64,000 nucleotides of DNA from an uncultured Oscillibacter sp. (GTDB lineage Bacteria; Bacillota; Clostridia; Oscillospirales; Oscillospiraceae), in the NCBI GenBank assembly GCA_910588175.1, contig CAJUQQ010000007.1, positions 1-64,000 on the forward strand. Direction: 5' to 3'. The translations under genes and the position numbers were made by a program. Shown here piece by piece: positions 16,866 through 25,122 of the stretch. How positions within the stretch are numbered: position 1 is the stretch's first letter; each line of letters begins with the position of its first letter. The notes beneath the pieces were generated by a model. That model was given only the letters and a program-made list of their open reading frames with translations, did no database searches and was not told where the DNA came from.

Positions 16866-17705
16866 TTATCCCAGATGTGTGAAGCCCATGCGCGCAAAAA
16901 CCTCTCCCGCCGCCCCGGCGCGGAGAAAGGCCAGAAAGTCCCTGGCCCCGTCCTGGTTCGCCCCGCAAGTCAGGACGGCGGCGGGGTAGATCACCTGCCC
17001 GCATACGTCCGCCGCGGCGGCGTCTACAACTTCCAGCCCGGCGGCGCGGGCGTCCGTGGCGTAAATGATGCCGCAGTCCACGCTCCCCTCGGCCACCTGG
17101 GTGACGACCTCCTTGACATTGGAGCCATAGGTCAAGACCCCGGCGGCGTTCAGGGCGGCCTCGTCCAGGCCGCAGAAGGCGAAGATCCTTTGCGTGTACT
17201 GCCCCACAGGCACGTCGCTGTTTCCGACGGCCAGAAGCACTTCCCCAGCCTCCAGGGCGGCGCTCAGCTCATAAAAACTGTGGATGCCCGCCGGGTTTCC
17301 CTCCGGCACCGCCAGGGCCACCTTGTTCTCCAGCAGGTCCACCCGGGTGTCCGGCAGGACGAAGTCCAGCGCCTCGTCCCCGCGTTCCTCCGGGGAACCG
17401 GCACCGGCGGCGGAGGCTGCGGAGGCGTCCAGCGCATCCATCTGCTTTCGCCCGGCGGAGAGAAAGAGATCGCAGGACGCCCCCTCCTCAATTTGGGTCT
17501 TGAGCGTGCCGGAGGAGTCGAAATTAAAGACCAAGGTCACGTTGGGGCGGTCCTTTTGGTACAGCTCCCCAATCTCCGTCAATGCCTCCTGCAGGGAGGC
17601 GGCGGCGAAAACCGTCAGCTCCTTCCCCGTGAAAGGGCCGTCCGCCTTGTGGGCGCAGGCGGTAAGGGACAGCAGGACCAGCAGGATAAGAGGCAGGCGT
17701 TTCAT
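16866..17705 (-). CDS. modA: molybdate-binding lipoprotein
   Basis: A 279-residue lipoprotein. The signal peptide ends LLSLTAC with the lipobox Cys at residue 17. The mature part begins LTVFAAASLQEALTEIG, the ModA signature with oxyanion-binding Ala and Ser residues, and contains LVFNFDSSGTLKTQIEEGA and CGIIYATDA. It delivers molybdate or tungstate to ModBC. I chose the ATG at 17705 as it gives a normal signal peptide; an upstream TTG in the same frame (17723) only adds six polar residues. It follows the moeA-like gene by 41 bp. Confidence 0.9.
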   Translation of the reverse strand: MKRLPLILLVLLSLTACAHKADGPFTGKELTVFAAASLQEALTEIGELYQKDRPNVTLVFNFDSSGTLKTQIEEGASCDLFLSAGRKQMDALDASAASAAGAGSPEERGDEALDFVLPDTRVDLLENKVALAVPEGNPAGIHSFYELSAALEAGEVLLAVGNSDVPVGQYTQRIFAFCGLDEAALNAAGVLTYGSNVKEVVTQVAEGSVDCGIIYATDARAAGLEVVDAAAADVCGQVIYPAAVLTCGANQDGARDFLAFLRAGAAGEVFARMGFTHLG

Positions 17706-17746
17706 CGCGTTCCCACTTTCCAATATATTTTATAAAAGATGCGCCT

Positions 17747-18766
17747 TTACTTTCCAAACCCGCAGTTGGGATAGGTGCAGACCTCACAGCCCAGGCACAG
17801 CCCGCCCTCGCCCAGGACCGTGATGTCCTCCCGGGTCACAGGGACCCCGGCGGCGATCTTAGGCAGAACCAGGTCGAAAATGGTGCGCTTGGCGTACATC
17901 ACACAGCCGGGGAGGCCCAGAATGGGCGTTCCGTCCCCGAAGTACCCCAGCAGGAACATGGCCCCCGGCAGGACCGGCGCGCCGTAGGTGACAATATCCG
18001 CTCCGCTCCGCTTGACGGCCCCGGGGGTGTTGTCGTCCGGATCCACGCTCATGCCACCGGTGCAGAGAATCAGGTCCGCCCCGGATTTTCGAACGTCCAG
18101 AATAGCCTCCGTGACGGCCTCCATATCGTCCCCGGGGAGGCGGTGCTCGATCATCCGGATGCCGAATTCCGCCAGCTTCCGCTCCACCACCGGAGTAAAG
18201 GAATCCGGAATCAGCCCCTTGGACACTTCGCTGCCGGTGGTGACCACGGCGGCGGTTTTCAGCTTCCAGGGCCGCAGCTCCAGCAGAGGCCGCTCTCCGG
18301 CGGCGGCTTCTGCCCGGCGGAGGGTCTCCTCCGGGATGACCAGGGGAATGACCCGAGTCCCCGCCAGCTTGTCGCCCTTCCGGACCGCCGTGCCGCCGTG
18401 GCGGGTGGCGATCATCACATCCTCCAGGGCGTTGATGGCGTTCAACCGGGCGCGGTCCACCAGGAACAGACCGCCGGCCGAGGCGGTGAGCTCAATCTTG
18501 CCCTCCTTGACGGCGCTTTGGTCCATCCCCTCGTTCCGGCAGAGGGCGCAGAGGCGCTCCGCCGCGTCGTTTTCGTGGAGCATCCCCGGGACCATCTCCC
18601 AGACGTAGAGGTGCTCCTTGCCCATGGACAGCAGGACGGGGATGTCCTCCTCCCGGACCACATGGCCCTTGCGGAAGCGGGCGTCCTTGTACTTCCCCGG
18701 AATGATCTGGGTCATATCGTGGCAGAGGACGTGGCCCACGGCTTTTTGCACCGGTAACAGCTTCAT
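17747..18766 (-). CDS. MoeA-like molybdopterin-binding protein
   Basis: A 339-residue protein with the MoCF-type domain in its second half: AAVVTTGSEVSKG, ILCTGGMSVDPDDNTPGAVK and ILGLPGCVMYAKRTIFD. The N-terminal half resembles the shortened MoeA-type proteins found in Clostridia that use molybdenum hydroxylases. The last 20 residues hold four Cys (LCLGCEVC, PNCGFG), which could bind a metal or cofactor. It probably acts in molybdate insertion or cofactor handling. The start at 18766 has AAGAGG eight bases upstream; a GTG at 18775 is possible. Confidence 0.8.
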   Translation of the reverse strand: MKLLPVQKAVGHVLCHDMTQIIPGKYKDARFRKGHVVREEDIPVLLSMGKEHLYVWEMVPGMLHENDAAERLCALCRNEGMDQSAVKEGKIELTASAGGLFLVDRARLNAINALEDVMIATRHGGTAVRKGDKLAGTRVIPLVIPEETLRRAEAAAGERPLLELRPWKLKTAAVVTTGSEVSKGLIPDSFTPVVERKLAEFGIRMIEHRLPGDDMEAVTEAILDVRKSGADLILCTGGMSVDPDDNTPGAVKRSGADIVTYGAPVLPGAMFLLGYFGDGTPILGLPGCVMYAKRTIFDLVLPKIAAGVPVTREDITVLGEGGLCLGCEVCTYPNCGFGK

Positions 18767-18778
18767 GGCGTACACCTC

Positions 18779-19219
18779 TTATATAGCTTCTTTTATAATC
18801 TCGATCTTATCGCCCTTGCGGACAGTTCCCTCCGTCACCACCACGGCGAAGATGCCCTCGGTGGGCATGACGCATTTCCCGGTGGCTTTCTTGATCGCGC
18901 AGTCGTTGTGGCACTGCTTGCCGATCTGGGTGACCTCTACCACCGTCTCCCCCAGCCGGAGCCGTGTTCCCACGGGGAGGCTCTTCAATTCAATGCCCCG
19001 GGTGTTGATGTTTTCCGCGAAGGCCCCCGGCAAAAGCCCGGCCAGGAGGGGGCGCATGGTGTCCACACTCTCCTCCGCCAGGAGGGAAATCTGCCGGTGC
19101 CAGTCCCCGGCGTGGGCGTCCCCCACAATGCCGTGGCGGAGCTTTAACTGAATCTCCGGGACCTCCCGCTTGACGGTGCCCTTTTGTTCGCTGATGTTCA
19201 CGGATACCACTTCCGCCAT
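18779..19219 (-). CDS. MOSC domain protein
   Basis: A 146-residue single MOSC domain. Visible motifs are KLRHGIVGDAHAGDWHRQIS, NINTRGIELKSLPVGT and QIGKQCHNDCAI with the conserved Cys of the family, then GIFAVVVTEG. MOSC domains are found in molybdenum-cofactor sulfurases and in mARC-type enzymes, and small stand-alone forms are common in moa operons of Clostridia. The ATG at 19219 overlaps the region of the moaC stop codon, so translation is probably coupled. Confidence 0.85.
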   Translation of the reverse strand: MAEVVSVNISEQKGTVKREVPEIQLKLRHGIVGDAHAGDWHRQISLLAEESVDTMRPLLAGLLPGAFAENINTRGIELKSLPVGTRLRLGETVVEVTQIGKQCHNDCAIKKATGKCVMPTEGIFAVVVTEGTVRKGDKIEIIKEAI

Positions 19220-19221
19220 CC

Positions 19222-19692
19222 TCACCACTCCTTTACATAGCTGCCGGTTTTGCCTCCGCTCTTCCGGCAGAGGCGGATGCCGGTAATTTCCATGTCCCGC
19301 TGGACGGCCTTGCACATGTCGTAAATGGTCAGCGCCGCGGCGGAGGCCGCCGTCAGGGCTTCCATCTCCACGCCGGTCTCCCCCTTGCACTTCACCTTGG
19401 AGCGGATATGGACGGCTTCCTCCTCCAGGGTGAAGGAGAGGTCCACCGCCGTCAGCCGCAGGGGGTGGCACATGGGGATCAGCTCATGGGTCCGCTTGGC
19501 GGCCAGAATGCCCGCCACCTGGGCCACTGCCAGCACATCTCCCTTGGGGGTCCCGCCGGTGCGGATGAGCTCCACCGTCTCCCGGGCCATGCGGACCCGG
19601 CCCTCCGCCTCGGCTTCCCGGAAGGCGATGTCTTTTTTGGTCACGTCCACCATGCGGGCCCGGCCCTGGTGGTTGATATGGGTGAACTCCAT
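19222..19692 (-). CDS. moaC: cyclic pyranopterin monophosphate synthase
   Basis: A 156-residue MoaC. It has the [20 protein letters not shown] opening, [13 protein letters not shown] and the signature [19 protein letters not shown]. With MoaA it converts GTP to cyclic pyranopterin monophosphate, the first steps of molybdenum cofactor synthesis, in the cytoplasm. It starts three bases after the moaA stop codon, so the two are tightly coupled. Length and motifs are complete. Confidence 0.95.
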   Translation of the reverse strand: MEFTHINHQGRARMVDVTKKDIAFREAEAEGRVRMARETVELIRTGGTPKGDVLAVAQVAGILAAKRTHELIPMCHPLRLTAVDLSFTLEEEAVHIRSKVKCKGETGVEMEALTAASAAALTIYDMCKAVQRDMEITGIRLCRKSGGKTGSYVKEW

Positions 19693-19695
19693 GGT

Positions 19696-20634
19696 TCAGC
19701 CTCCAATCTGGTGCATGTTCCGGCCTGCCTGACTGCGGCCGGTTTCGTTCATGTGGTGCCGCTCCGGCTTGGCGGCGGCGCCCGCCCGGACAGACTCCCG
19801 CAGGGCCTCCCCCCGGAGGCCCCGGAGAGAAATCTCCTGGTCCGAGTGGAGGCAGGGCTTCAGCTTTCCGTCCGCCGTCACCCGGATGCGGTCGCACCGG
19901 GCGCAGAAGCGGTGGCTCATGGGCTCGATCAGTCCCACCGTCCCCCGTCCGCCGGGGGAGCGGTACCGCCGGGCCACGCCGGAGCCCTCTATGGGGCAGA
20001 GCTCCGGGCAGGCGTCCGGCACCGCTTGGGCGGGGAGAAATTGGGCGGTCCCGCCCTCCCCAATGGGCATCAATTCAATAAAGCGGACCTCTATGGGATA
20101 TCGCCGGGCCAGGCTGACAAAATCGGGAATCTCGTCCTCGTTGAAGGCCTTCATCAGCACCACGTTCAGCTTTGTTCCGGTGAAACCCGCCGCCGCCGCA
20201 GCCTCCAGGCCCCGGAAGGCCTCCTCCAAACGGCCCCCCCGGGTCATGTAGGCGTAGCGGTCCGGTCGGAGGGTGTCCAGGCTGACGTTCAGCCGGGACA
20301 CGCCCGCCTCCCGGAGGGGCTCCGCCAGCTGGGGAAGGGCCAGGCCGTTGGTGGTGAGGCACAGCTCCTCCACCCCGGGAATGGCGGCGACGCCCCGGCA
20401 TATGTCCAGAATCCCCCGGCGGACCAGGGGTTCCCCGCCGGTGAGGCGGACCTTCCGGACCCCGCAGTCCGCGGCGGCCCGGGCGATTTCCACCAGCTCC
20501 TCCACCGAGCAGATATCTCCGTGATCTCGTTTGGGGACCCCCTTCGGGGGCATGCAGTACCGGCAGCGGAGGGAGCAGAGGTCCGTGACGGAGAGGCGGA
20601 GGTAGGTAATGTTTCGCTCGTAACCGTCCCGCAT
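19696..20634 (-). CDS. moaA: GTP 3',8-cyclase
   Basis: A 312-residue radical SAM enzyme. The SAM-binding 4Fe-4S motif is C20-SLR-C24-RY-C27, and VRLTGGEPLVRR follows. The second cluster near the C-terminus is HRFCARCDRIRVTADGKL followed by PCL. It opens the eight-gene operon moaA-moaC-MOSC-moeA-like-modA-modB-modC-mogA. Its predicted promoter carries a Crp/Fnr-type palindrome at an activating position. Confidence 0.95.
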   Translation of the reverse strand: MRDGYERNITYLRLSVTDLCSLRCRYCMPPKGVPKRDHGDICSVEELVEIARAAADCGVRKVRLTGGEPLVRRGILDICRGVAAIPGVEELCLTTNGLALPQLAEPLREAGVSRLNVSLDTLRPDRYAYMTRGGRLEEAFRGLEAAAAAGFTGTKLNVVLMKAFNEDEIPDFVSLARRYPIEVRFIELMPIGEGGTAQFLPAQAVPDACPELCPIEGSGVARRYRSPGGRGTVGLIEPMSHRFCARCDRIRVTADGKLKPCLHSDQEISLRGLRGEALRESVRAGAAAKPERHHMNETGRSQAGRNMHQIGG

Positions 20635-20665
20635 GGCGGCGTTCCTCCCTTCCTGGCGGTGTGTT

Positions 20666-20730
20666 GGAGTCCATTATAAAAAAGACGGCGGCAAAAGGAT
20701 GTTGTTATAACAACTTTTTTCTGCTATAAT
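20666..20730. promoter_or_regulatory. divergent promoter region with Crp/Fnr-type palindrome
   Basis: GTTGTTATAACAAC (20701-20714) is a perfect 14-bp palindrome. On the minus strand a TATAAT (20678-20673) predicts a moaA start near 20666; the palindrome centre is then exactly at -41.5, and no good -35 hexamer is present, as expected for class II activation. On the plus strand TTGTTA (20702-20707), a 17-bp spacer and TATAAT (20725-20730) form the regulator promoter, with the palindrome covering the -35. The layout predicts activation of the molybdenum operon and self-repression. Confidence 0.7.
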
Positions 20731-20756
20731 TTCTCCAATGAAAGGGGGAGACGCCG

Positions 20757-21440
20757 ATGGACGCGCTGGCCCGATGCCGCCTGCTCCGGGGACTTCCGCC
20801 GGAGCTTCTGGAGGGGGAGCTTCTGCCCCGGGGGAAGGTCCGGGACTATGAGAAACAGGCGGTCCTCGCCGCGCCGGGGGACCGGGTGGACTGGTTTGCC
20901 GTGGTTCTCCGGGGGAAGGTCCAGATCTCCCAGATTTTTTCCGACGGGAGCAGCAGCCTGATGGACGCCCTGGGACCCGGCTATACCCTGGGGACGGACC
21001 TGATCTGCACCCGAAGCCGCCGCTCGCCCTATTACGCCATCGCCGCCGGGCCGCTCCGGATTCTCCGGTTTCCGGCGGCGCTGCTGCTGGAGCCGGGGGC
21101 GCTGCCGGAGGAGGGGCGGCTGGTTCTGTGGAGGAATCTGCTGACCATTCTCTCCGACGACAGCCTCCGCAAGCACTACCGGCTGGCCATTCTCGCCCGG
21201 CGGGGCCTCCGGGACCGGGTGCTGGTTTACCTCACCATGCAGGCGGAGCGGCGGGGGACCCATACCTTCCGCATCCCCTTCTCCCGGGAGGAGCTGGCGG
21301 CCTTTCTCTGCGTGAACCGGAGCGCCCTGTCCCATGAGCTGAGCCGGATGGAGGCCGAGGGGCTGATCCGGTTTCGGAAAAACGAGTTTACCCTCCTGGA
21401 GGCCGGAAGGGGACGAAGCGCCTGGAGCGGGACAGAGTAA
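20757..21440 (+). CDS. Crp/Fnr family transcriptional regulator
   Basis: A 227-residue protein. The N-terminal half is a cyclic-nucleotide-binding-like beta roll (VDWFAVVLRGKVQISQIF, then LGTDLI). The C-terminal winged helix is PFSREELAAFLCVNRSALSHELSRME followed by GLIRFRKNEFTLLE. There is no N-terminal Cys cluster, so it is not an FNR-type iron-sulfur sensor; its signal is unknown. It is divergent from the molybdenum operon and a palindrome between them suits this family. The ATG at 20757 follows AAAGGGGGA. Confidence 0.85.
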   Translation: MDALARCRLLRGLPPELLEGELLPRGKVRDYEKQAVLAAPGDRVDWFAVVLRGKVQISQIFSDGSSSLMDALGPGYTLGTDLICTRSRRSPYYAIAAGPLRILRFPAALLLEPGALPEEGRLVLWRNLLTILSDDSLRKHYRLAILARRGLRDRVLVYLTMQAERRGTHTFRIPFSREELAAFLCVNRSALSHELSRMEAEGLIRFRKNEFTLLEAGRGRSAWSGTE

Positions 21441-21598
21441 GAACCTGTATTTCGAACCGGAAGGACTGCCGGAGAGACGAGGATGTTTCCCGTCAGACAA
21501 GGAGAGGCTCCACCGCCAGCCTGACGGATTGCCAGGGGAAGCGCGGCGGCATGGCGAAAAAACGCCGGTGTTCAGCGGTTGGGAAGACAGGTTCTAAA
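21438..21598. repeat. MITE-like element, copy B
   Basis: Ends TAAGAACCTGTAT and AGACAGGTTCTAA are inverted repeats. In reverse orientation the interior aligns along most of its length with copy C at 49673-49841 (shared blocks such as GGCAATCC and GGGAAACATCCTCG). The left end overlaps the stop codon of the Crp/Fnr gene. Confidence 0.6.
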
Positions 21599-21600
21599 AC

Positions 21601-21631
21601 AGCCACCGCCGGGGAGGAACCCCGGCGGTAG
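21601..21631 (-). terminator. terminator of the GH13 gene
   Basis: On the minus strand ACCGCCGGGG and CCCCGGCGGT pair around TTCCT, followed by GGCTGTTTTAG, 20 bp after the stop codon. Confidence 0.75.
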
Positions 21632-21651
21632 TTGTTGCTTTTATAAAGTGT

Positions 21652-22965
21652 TTATGCTCTCTCGCACTTCCAGAAGGCCACGCTGTAGGGGGGCAGCTCG
21701 CTGCCGCCGCCGAAGTCGTGGAGCTTCCCGGTGATGAGATCCACCGCCTGGCCGCAGCCCGCGTCAAAGTGGGCGGTGTAGGGCGCGTCCGAGGCGTTGA
21801 CGGCCACCAGGACCCGCTCCGCGTCCGTCCGGCGCTGGAAGATGGTTTGGTGGTTGGTGAGGACGATGTCCTTGAAGTCCCCATAGCACAGGGCTTCGCT
21901 TTCCCGGTGGGCCTTCGCCATGGCGGCGATCCGGTCCGTCAGGCCGTTCCACTCCGGTTCGTCAAAGGCGGGGCGGAGGGCGTCGTCCCCCTGGGACTTC
22001 TCCCCCAGGGCGCCCCACTCGCTGCCGTAGTACAGGCAGGGGATGCCGGGCATGCCGAAGACCAGGCCGTAAATCAGGGGGACGTGGGCTGGGTTCGTCA
22101 GGATGCTGGCGGCCCGGGTCACGTCGTGGTTGTCGGCGAAGCAGAGGAGGTGCTTGCCCTTGTAGAGGGTCCACTGCTCCGGGCCGAACTGGCGCTTGAG
22201 GCTGTGGACGATCTCAAAGAGGTTCATGGAGTTCAGACTGGAGTAGAGGCCCTTATAGCACTCGTAGTTGGTGCAGGAGTGGAGGAGGCCGTCTCCCACC
22301 CAGCGGTTGTAGTCCCCGTGGAGGGTCTCGCCCACCAGGAAGAACTCCGGCTTGAGGCCGTCGCAGAAGCTCCTGAGGCGGCGGAGAAAGTCCGGCTCCA
22401 GGCAGTAGGCCACGTCCAGCCGGAGGCCGTCGATGCCGAACTCATCTACCCAGAACTTCACGCAGTCCAGCAGATAGTCTACCACTGCCGGATTCCGGAG
22501 GTTCAGCTTCACCAGCTCGAAGTGGCCCTCCCAGCCCTCGTACCAGAAGCCGTCGTTGTAGTTGGAGTTGCCGTCAAAGTGGATTTGGAACCAGTCCTTG
22601 TAGGGGGAGTCCCATTTCTTTTCCTGTACGTCCCGGAAGGCCCAAAAGCCCCGGCCCACGTGGTTGAACACGCCGTCCAGCACCACTTTGATGCCGTGGC
22701 CGTGGAGGGTTTCCACCACCTTGGCGAAGTCTTCGTTGGTTCCCAGGCGGCAGTCCACCTTCCGGTAGTCCCGGGTGTCGTAGCCGTGGCGGTCGCTGTC
22801 GAAAATAGGGGAGAGGTAGACCGCGTCGGCCCCCAGCTTTTGGATATGGGGGGCCCAGTCCCCGATTTTGCCGATGCGGCTTACGGTTACGCCGTCGTTT
22901 TCCTTGGGCGCGCCGCAGAAGCCCAGGGGATAGATTTGATAGAATACGCTTTTGTCAGCCCACAT
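21652..22965 (-). CDS. GH13 alpha-amylase family glycoside hydrolase
   Basis: A 437-residue enzyme with the four conserved GH13 regions: VVLDGVFNHVG (region I), GLRLDVAYC with the nucleophile Asp184, FLVGETLHGD with the acid Glu213, and CFADNHDV with Asp281. There is no signal peptide, so it acts in the cytoplasm, probably on maltodextrins or cyclic dextrins as neopullulanase/cyclomaltodextrinase-like enzymes do. The C-terminal beta domain (DAERVLVAVNASD) is normal. I chose the ATG at 22965 because it begins the MWADKSVFYQIYP motif and has AAGAAAGGA upstream; longer frames lack a site. No transporter genes are adjacent. Confidence 0.85.
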   Translation of the reverse strand: MWADKSVFYQIYPLGFCGAPKENDGVTVSRIGKIGDWAPHIQKLGADAVYLSPIFDSDRHGYDTRDYRKVDCRLGTNEDFAKVVETLHGHGIKVVLDGVFNHVGRGFWAFRDVQEKKWDSPYKDWFQIHFDGNSNYNDGFWYEGWEGHFELVKLNLRNPAVVDYLLDCVKFWVDEFGIDGLRLDVAYCLEPDFLRRLRSFCDGLKPEFFLVGETLHGDYNRWVGDGLLHSCTNYECYKGLYSSLNSMNLFEIVHSLKRQFGPEQWTLYKGKHLLCFADNHDVTRAASILTNPAHVPLIYGLVFGMPGIPCLYYGSEWGALGEKSQGDDALRPAFDEPEWNGLTDRIAAMAKAHRESEALCYGDFKDIVLTNHQTIFQRRTDAERVLVAVNASDAPYTAHFDAGCGQAVDLITGKLHDFGGGSELPPYSVAFWKCERA

Positions 22966-23094
22966 AGTTGAACCGTCCTTTCTTGGCGGAGGTGGATCGC
23001 TGTATTTTACGGTGATGAACACAGAGATATCGTACAGGTTGATAGTATACCACAGATTTCCGGAAAGGTCGAGAAAAATCCGCCGGGGATTTTG

Positions 23095-23190
23095 AGCCCC
23101 TGCCCGGGAAGCGTATTTTCGCCCTCCCTTTTCAGATTGGCGTTGCCGAAAGCCGCTTCGTCAAACCGCCGAAGGTATATCCTAAACACG
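23095..23190. repeat. dispersed repeat, copy 1 (RFDEAAF type)
   Basis: On the minus strand this segment reads, in one frame, RRFDEAAFGNANLKREGE. About 75 bp match 27065-27150 (ARFDEAAFRNTNLKRDEG) in opposite orientation. The base differences leave a similar peptide, yet neither copy sits in a convincing gene. It is an interspersed repeat of unknown origin, just upstream of the mgtE promoter. Confidence 0.5.
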
Positions 23191-23221
23191 TTCCTTAAAA
23201 GGGACTTTCCAGCCTCCACCC

Positions 23222-23250
23222 TTGACAGGGGCGGGAAATAGGCATAAAAT
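23222..23250 (+). promoter_or_regulatory. promoter of the M-box/mgtE transcript
   Basis: TTGACA (23222-23227), a 17-bp spacer and TAAAAT (23245-23250), just before the riboswitch. Confidence 0.8.
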
Positions 23251-23261
23251 AGATCTATATG

Positions 23262-23425
23262 GAAAAACTGCATAAGGTCCGGTAGGTAAGGCTGCCACAA
23301 GGATATGGGTCGCTGCCGCGAAGTGATGGAGACATCACCAGCTGGTTTGAACAGGCGATATCGAACGGGAAGGTATCATCTAACGCGATTTCACCGCCTT
23401 GTGAGGCTAAAGCTCAAACGGTAGG
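23262..23425 (+). ncRNA. M-box magnesium riboswitch
   Basis: The leader shows the ykoK/M-box landmarks: GGTAGGTAAGGCTGCC near the 5' end, a CGCTGCCGCGAAG segment, the GATGGAGACATCACCAGCTGG hairpin region, and near the 3' end the GAGGCTAAAGCTC element that closes the structure. A promoter lies upstream, and an intrinsic terminator and then mgtE lie downstream. High magnesium is expected to stop mgtE transcription. The call rests on motif order and gene context. Confidence 0.8.
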
Positions 23426-23460
23426 GGCGGAAAGTGTCCGCCTGTCAGAGAGGGTAATTC

Positions 23461-23505
23461 TCCAGTCGTACCGGCCCGGGACGATTGGAGATTTTCGCGT
23501 TTTTC
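23461..23505 (+). terminator. M-box expression-platform terminator
   Basis: CTCCAGTCGT and ACGATTGGAG pair in a stem followed by ATTTTCGCGTTTTT, 30 bp before the mgtE start codon. Confidence 0.7.
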
Positions 23506-23534
23506 CGCCATTTGTCAGGAGAGGAGGTCCCGGC

Positions 23535-24917
23535 ATGTTTGATCTGCAAAAGGAACGGACGGAGCTGCTGGAAAAAATCGAGGAGCTGTTTGAACGAAAA
23601 CGATACGCGGAGCTCCGGGATCTTCTGGGGCCCATGGAGGCGGCGGACATCGCCTCCCTCTGCCAGGATTTGAACGAGAAAGTGCCGGTGGTCTTCCGGC
23701 TGCTGCCCAAGGAGCTGGCGGCGGAGGTCTTCGTGGAGCTGGACAGCGACGACCAAGAGCTGCTGATTCACAGCTTTTCCAACACGGAGCTGAAAGAGGT
23801 CCTGGACGAGCTCTATCTGGACGACGCCGCCGACATTGTGGAGGAGATGCCCGCCGGGGTGGTAAAGCGCATTCTGCGCCACTGCGACCCGGAGATGCGC
23901 AAGAGCATCAACGAGGTGCTGAAATACCCGGAGGACTCCGCCGGCAGCATCATGACCACGGAGTTCGTGGATTTAAAGGCCAACATGACGGTGGAGGACG
24001 CCTTGAAGCGCATCCGCCGGACGGGGCCGGACAAGGAGACCATCAACATCTGCTACGTCATCGACGACCGGCGGCATCTGATCGGCCTTCTGACCATCCG
24101 CACCCTTCTCCTGGCGGAGGAAGACGATGTGATCGGCGACATCATGGAGCGGAATCTCATCGCCGTCCAGACGTTGGACGACCAGGAGGCCGTGGCCCGG
24201 GCCCTGGGAAAGTACGACTTCCTGGCCCTGCCAGTGGTGGACAAGGAGGAGCGGCTGGTGGGCATCGTCACGGTGGACGACGCCATCGACGTTTTGCAGG
24301 AGGAGGTCACGGAGGACATCGAGAAGATGGCCGCCATGCTCCCCGGCGACAAACCCTATTTGAAAACCGGCGTCTTCGAGACCTGGAAGGCCCGGACGCC
24401 CTGGCTGATGCTGCTGATGCTGTCCGCCACCTTTACGGGCATTATTCTGACCCACTTTGAAAAGTCCCTCATGGCCTGCGCCATTCTGACCTCCTTCATC
24501 CCCATGCTCTCCGGCACCGGCGGCAACAGCGGCACCCAGGCCTCCACCGCCGTCATCCGGGCTCTGTCCCTGGGAGAGGTCCGGTTCAGCGATTTGTTTC
24601 ATGTGCTGTGGAAGGAGTTCTGGGTCTCCGTCTGCTGCGGGCTGTGCCTGGCGGCGGCCAACTTTGTGAAGATGATGCTGGTGGACCGCTGGCTTTTGCA
24701 AAATCCCACGGTGACGCCCCAGGTGGCTCTGGTGGTCTGCGCCACGCTGGTGGGGACGGTACTGTGCGCCAAGCTGGTGGGCTGTTCCCTGCCGCTGCTT
24801 GCCAAGCGCGTTGGCTTTGACCCGGCGGTGATGGCCTCGCCTTTTATCACCACCATCGTGGACGCGTTGTCCCTGCTGATTTACTTCCGGTTTGCCTCGG
24901 CGATTCTGGGGCTGTAA
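23535..24917 (+). CDS. mgtE: magnesium transporter MgtE
   Basis: A 460-residue MgtE. The order is the N-terminal superhelical domain (about residues 1-125, rich in acidic patches), two CBS domains (about 125-250, including GSIMTTEFVDLKANMTVEDAL and LVGIVTVDDAIDVLQ), a plug helix, and five membrane helices with the SGTGGNSGTQAST and PFITTIVDALSLLIYF motifs. It is a homodimeric Mg2+ channel gated by cytosolic Mg2+. Control by the upstream M-box agrees with this. The ATG at 23535 follows GAGAGGAGG. Confidence 0.95.
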   Translation: MFDLQKERTELLEKIEELFERKRYAELRDLLGPMEAADIASLCQDLNEKVPVVFRLLPKELAAEVFVELDSDDQELLIHSFSNTELKEVLDELYLDDAADIVEEMPAGVVKRILRHCDPEMRKSINEVLKYPEDSAGSIMTTEFVDLKANMTVEDALKRIRRTGPDKETINICYVIDDRRHLIGLLTIRTLLLAEEDDVIGDIMERNLIAVQTLDDQEAVARALGKYDFLALPVVDKEERLVGIVTVDDAIDVLQEEVTEDIEKMAAMLPGDKPYLKTGVFETWKARTPWLMLLMLSATFTGIILTHFEKSLMACAILTSFIPMLSGTGGNSGTQASTAVIRALSLGEVRFSDLFHVLWKEFWVSVCCGLCLAAANFVKMMLVDRWLLQNPTVTPQVALVVCATLVGTVLCAKLVGCSLPLLAKRVGFDPAVMASPFITTIVDALSLLIYFRFASAILGL

Positions 24918-25122
24918 GGGCCGGCCTGTACGCAATACGGCAGAACGCCGCCCAGGTTTTCAGCCCGGACGGCGTTCCGTGTGTTTTGAAAGGCCGGTTC
25001 CCGCAAGACAAGCGTGGGGGTGTCCGGGCAAAGTTCACCGGATGCGGAGCGGAAATCTTGAACGGGGCGGGCGGAAAAATTTGCCAAAAGGACTTGGGCT
25101 TATGGGAACAGGCTCTAAAACC
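24916..25122. repeat. possible degenerate MITE-like copy
   Basis: The right end reads GGAACAGGCTCTAA like copies A and C, and the left end TAAGGGCCGGCCTGTAC is a poor match to the usual TAAGARCCTGT. The interior has no gene. It lies between mgtE and the NTF2-like gene and overlaps the last codons of both. The assignment is weaker than for copies A to C. Confidence 0.35.
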
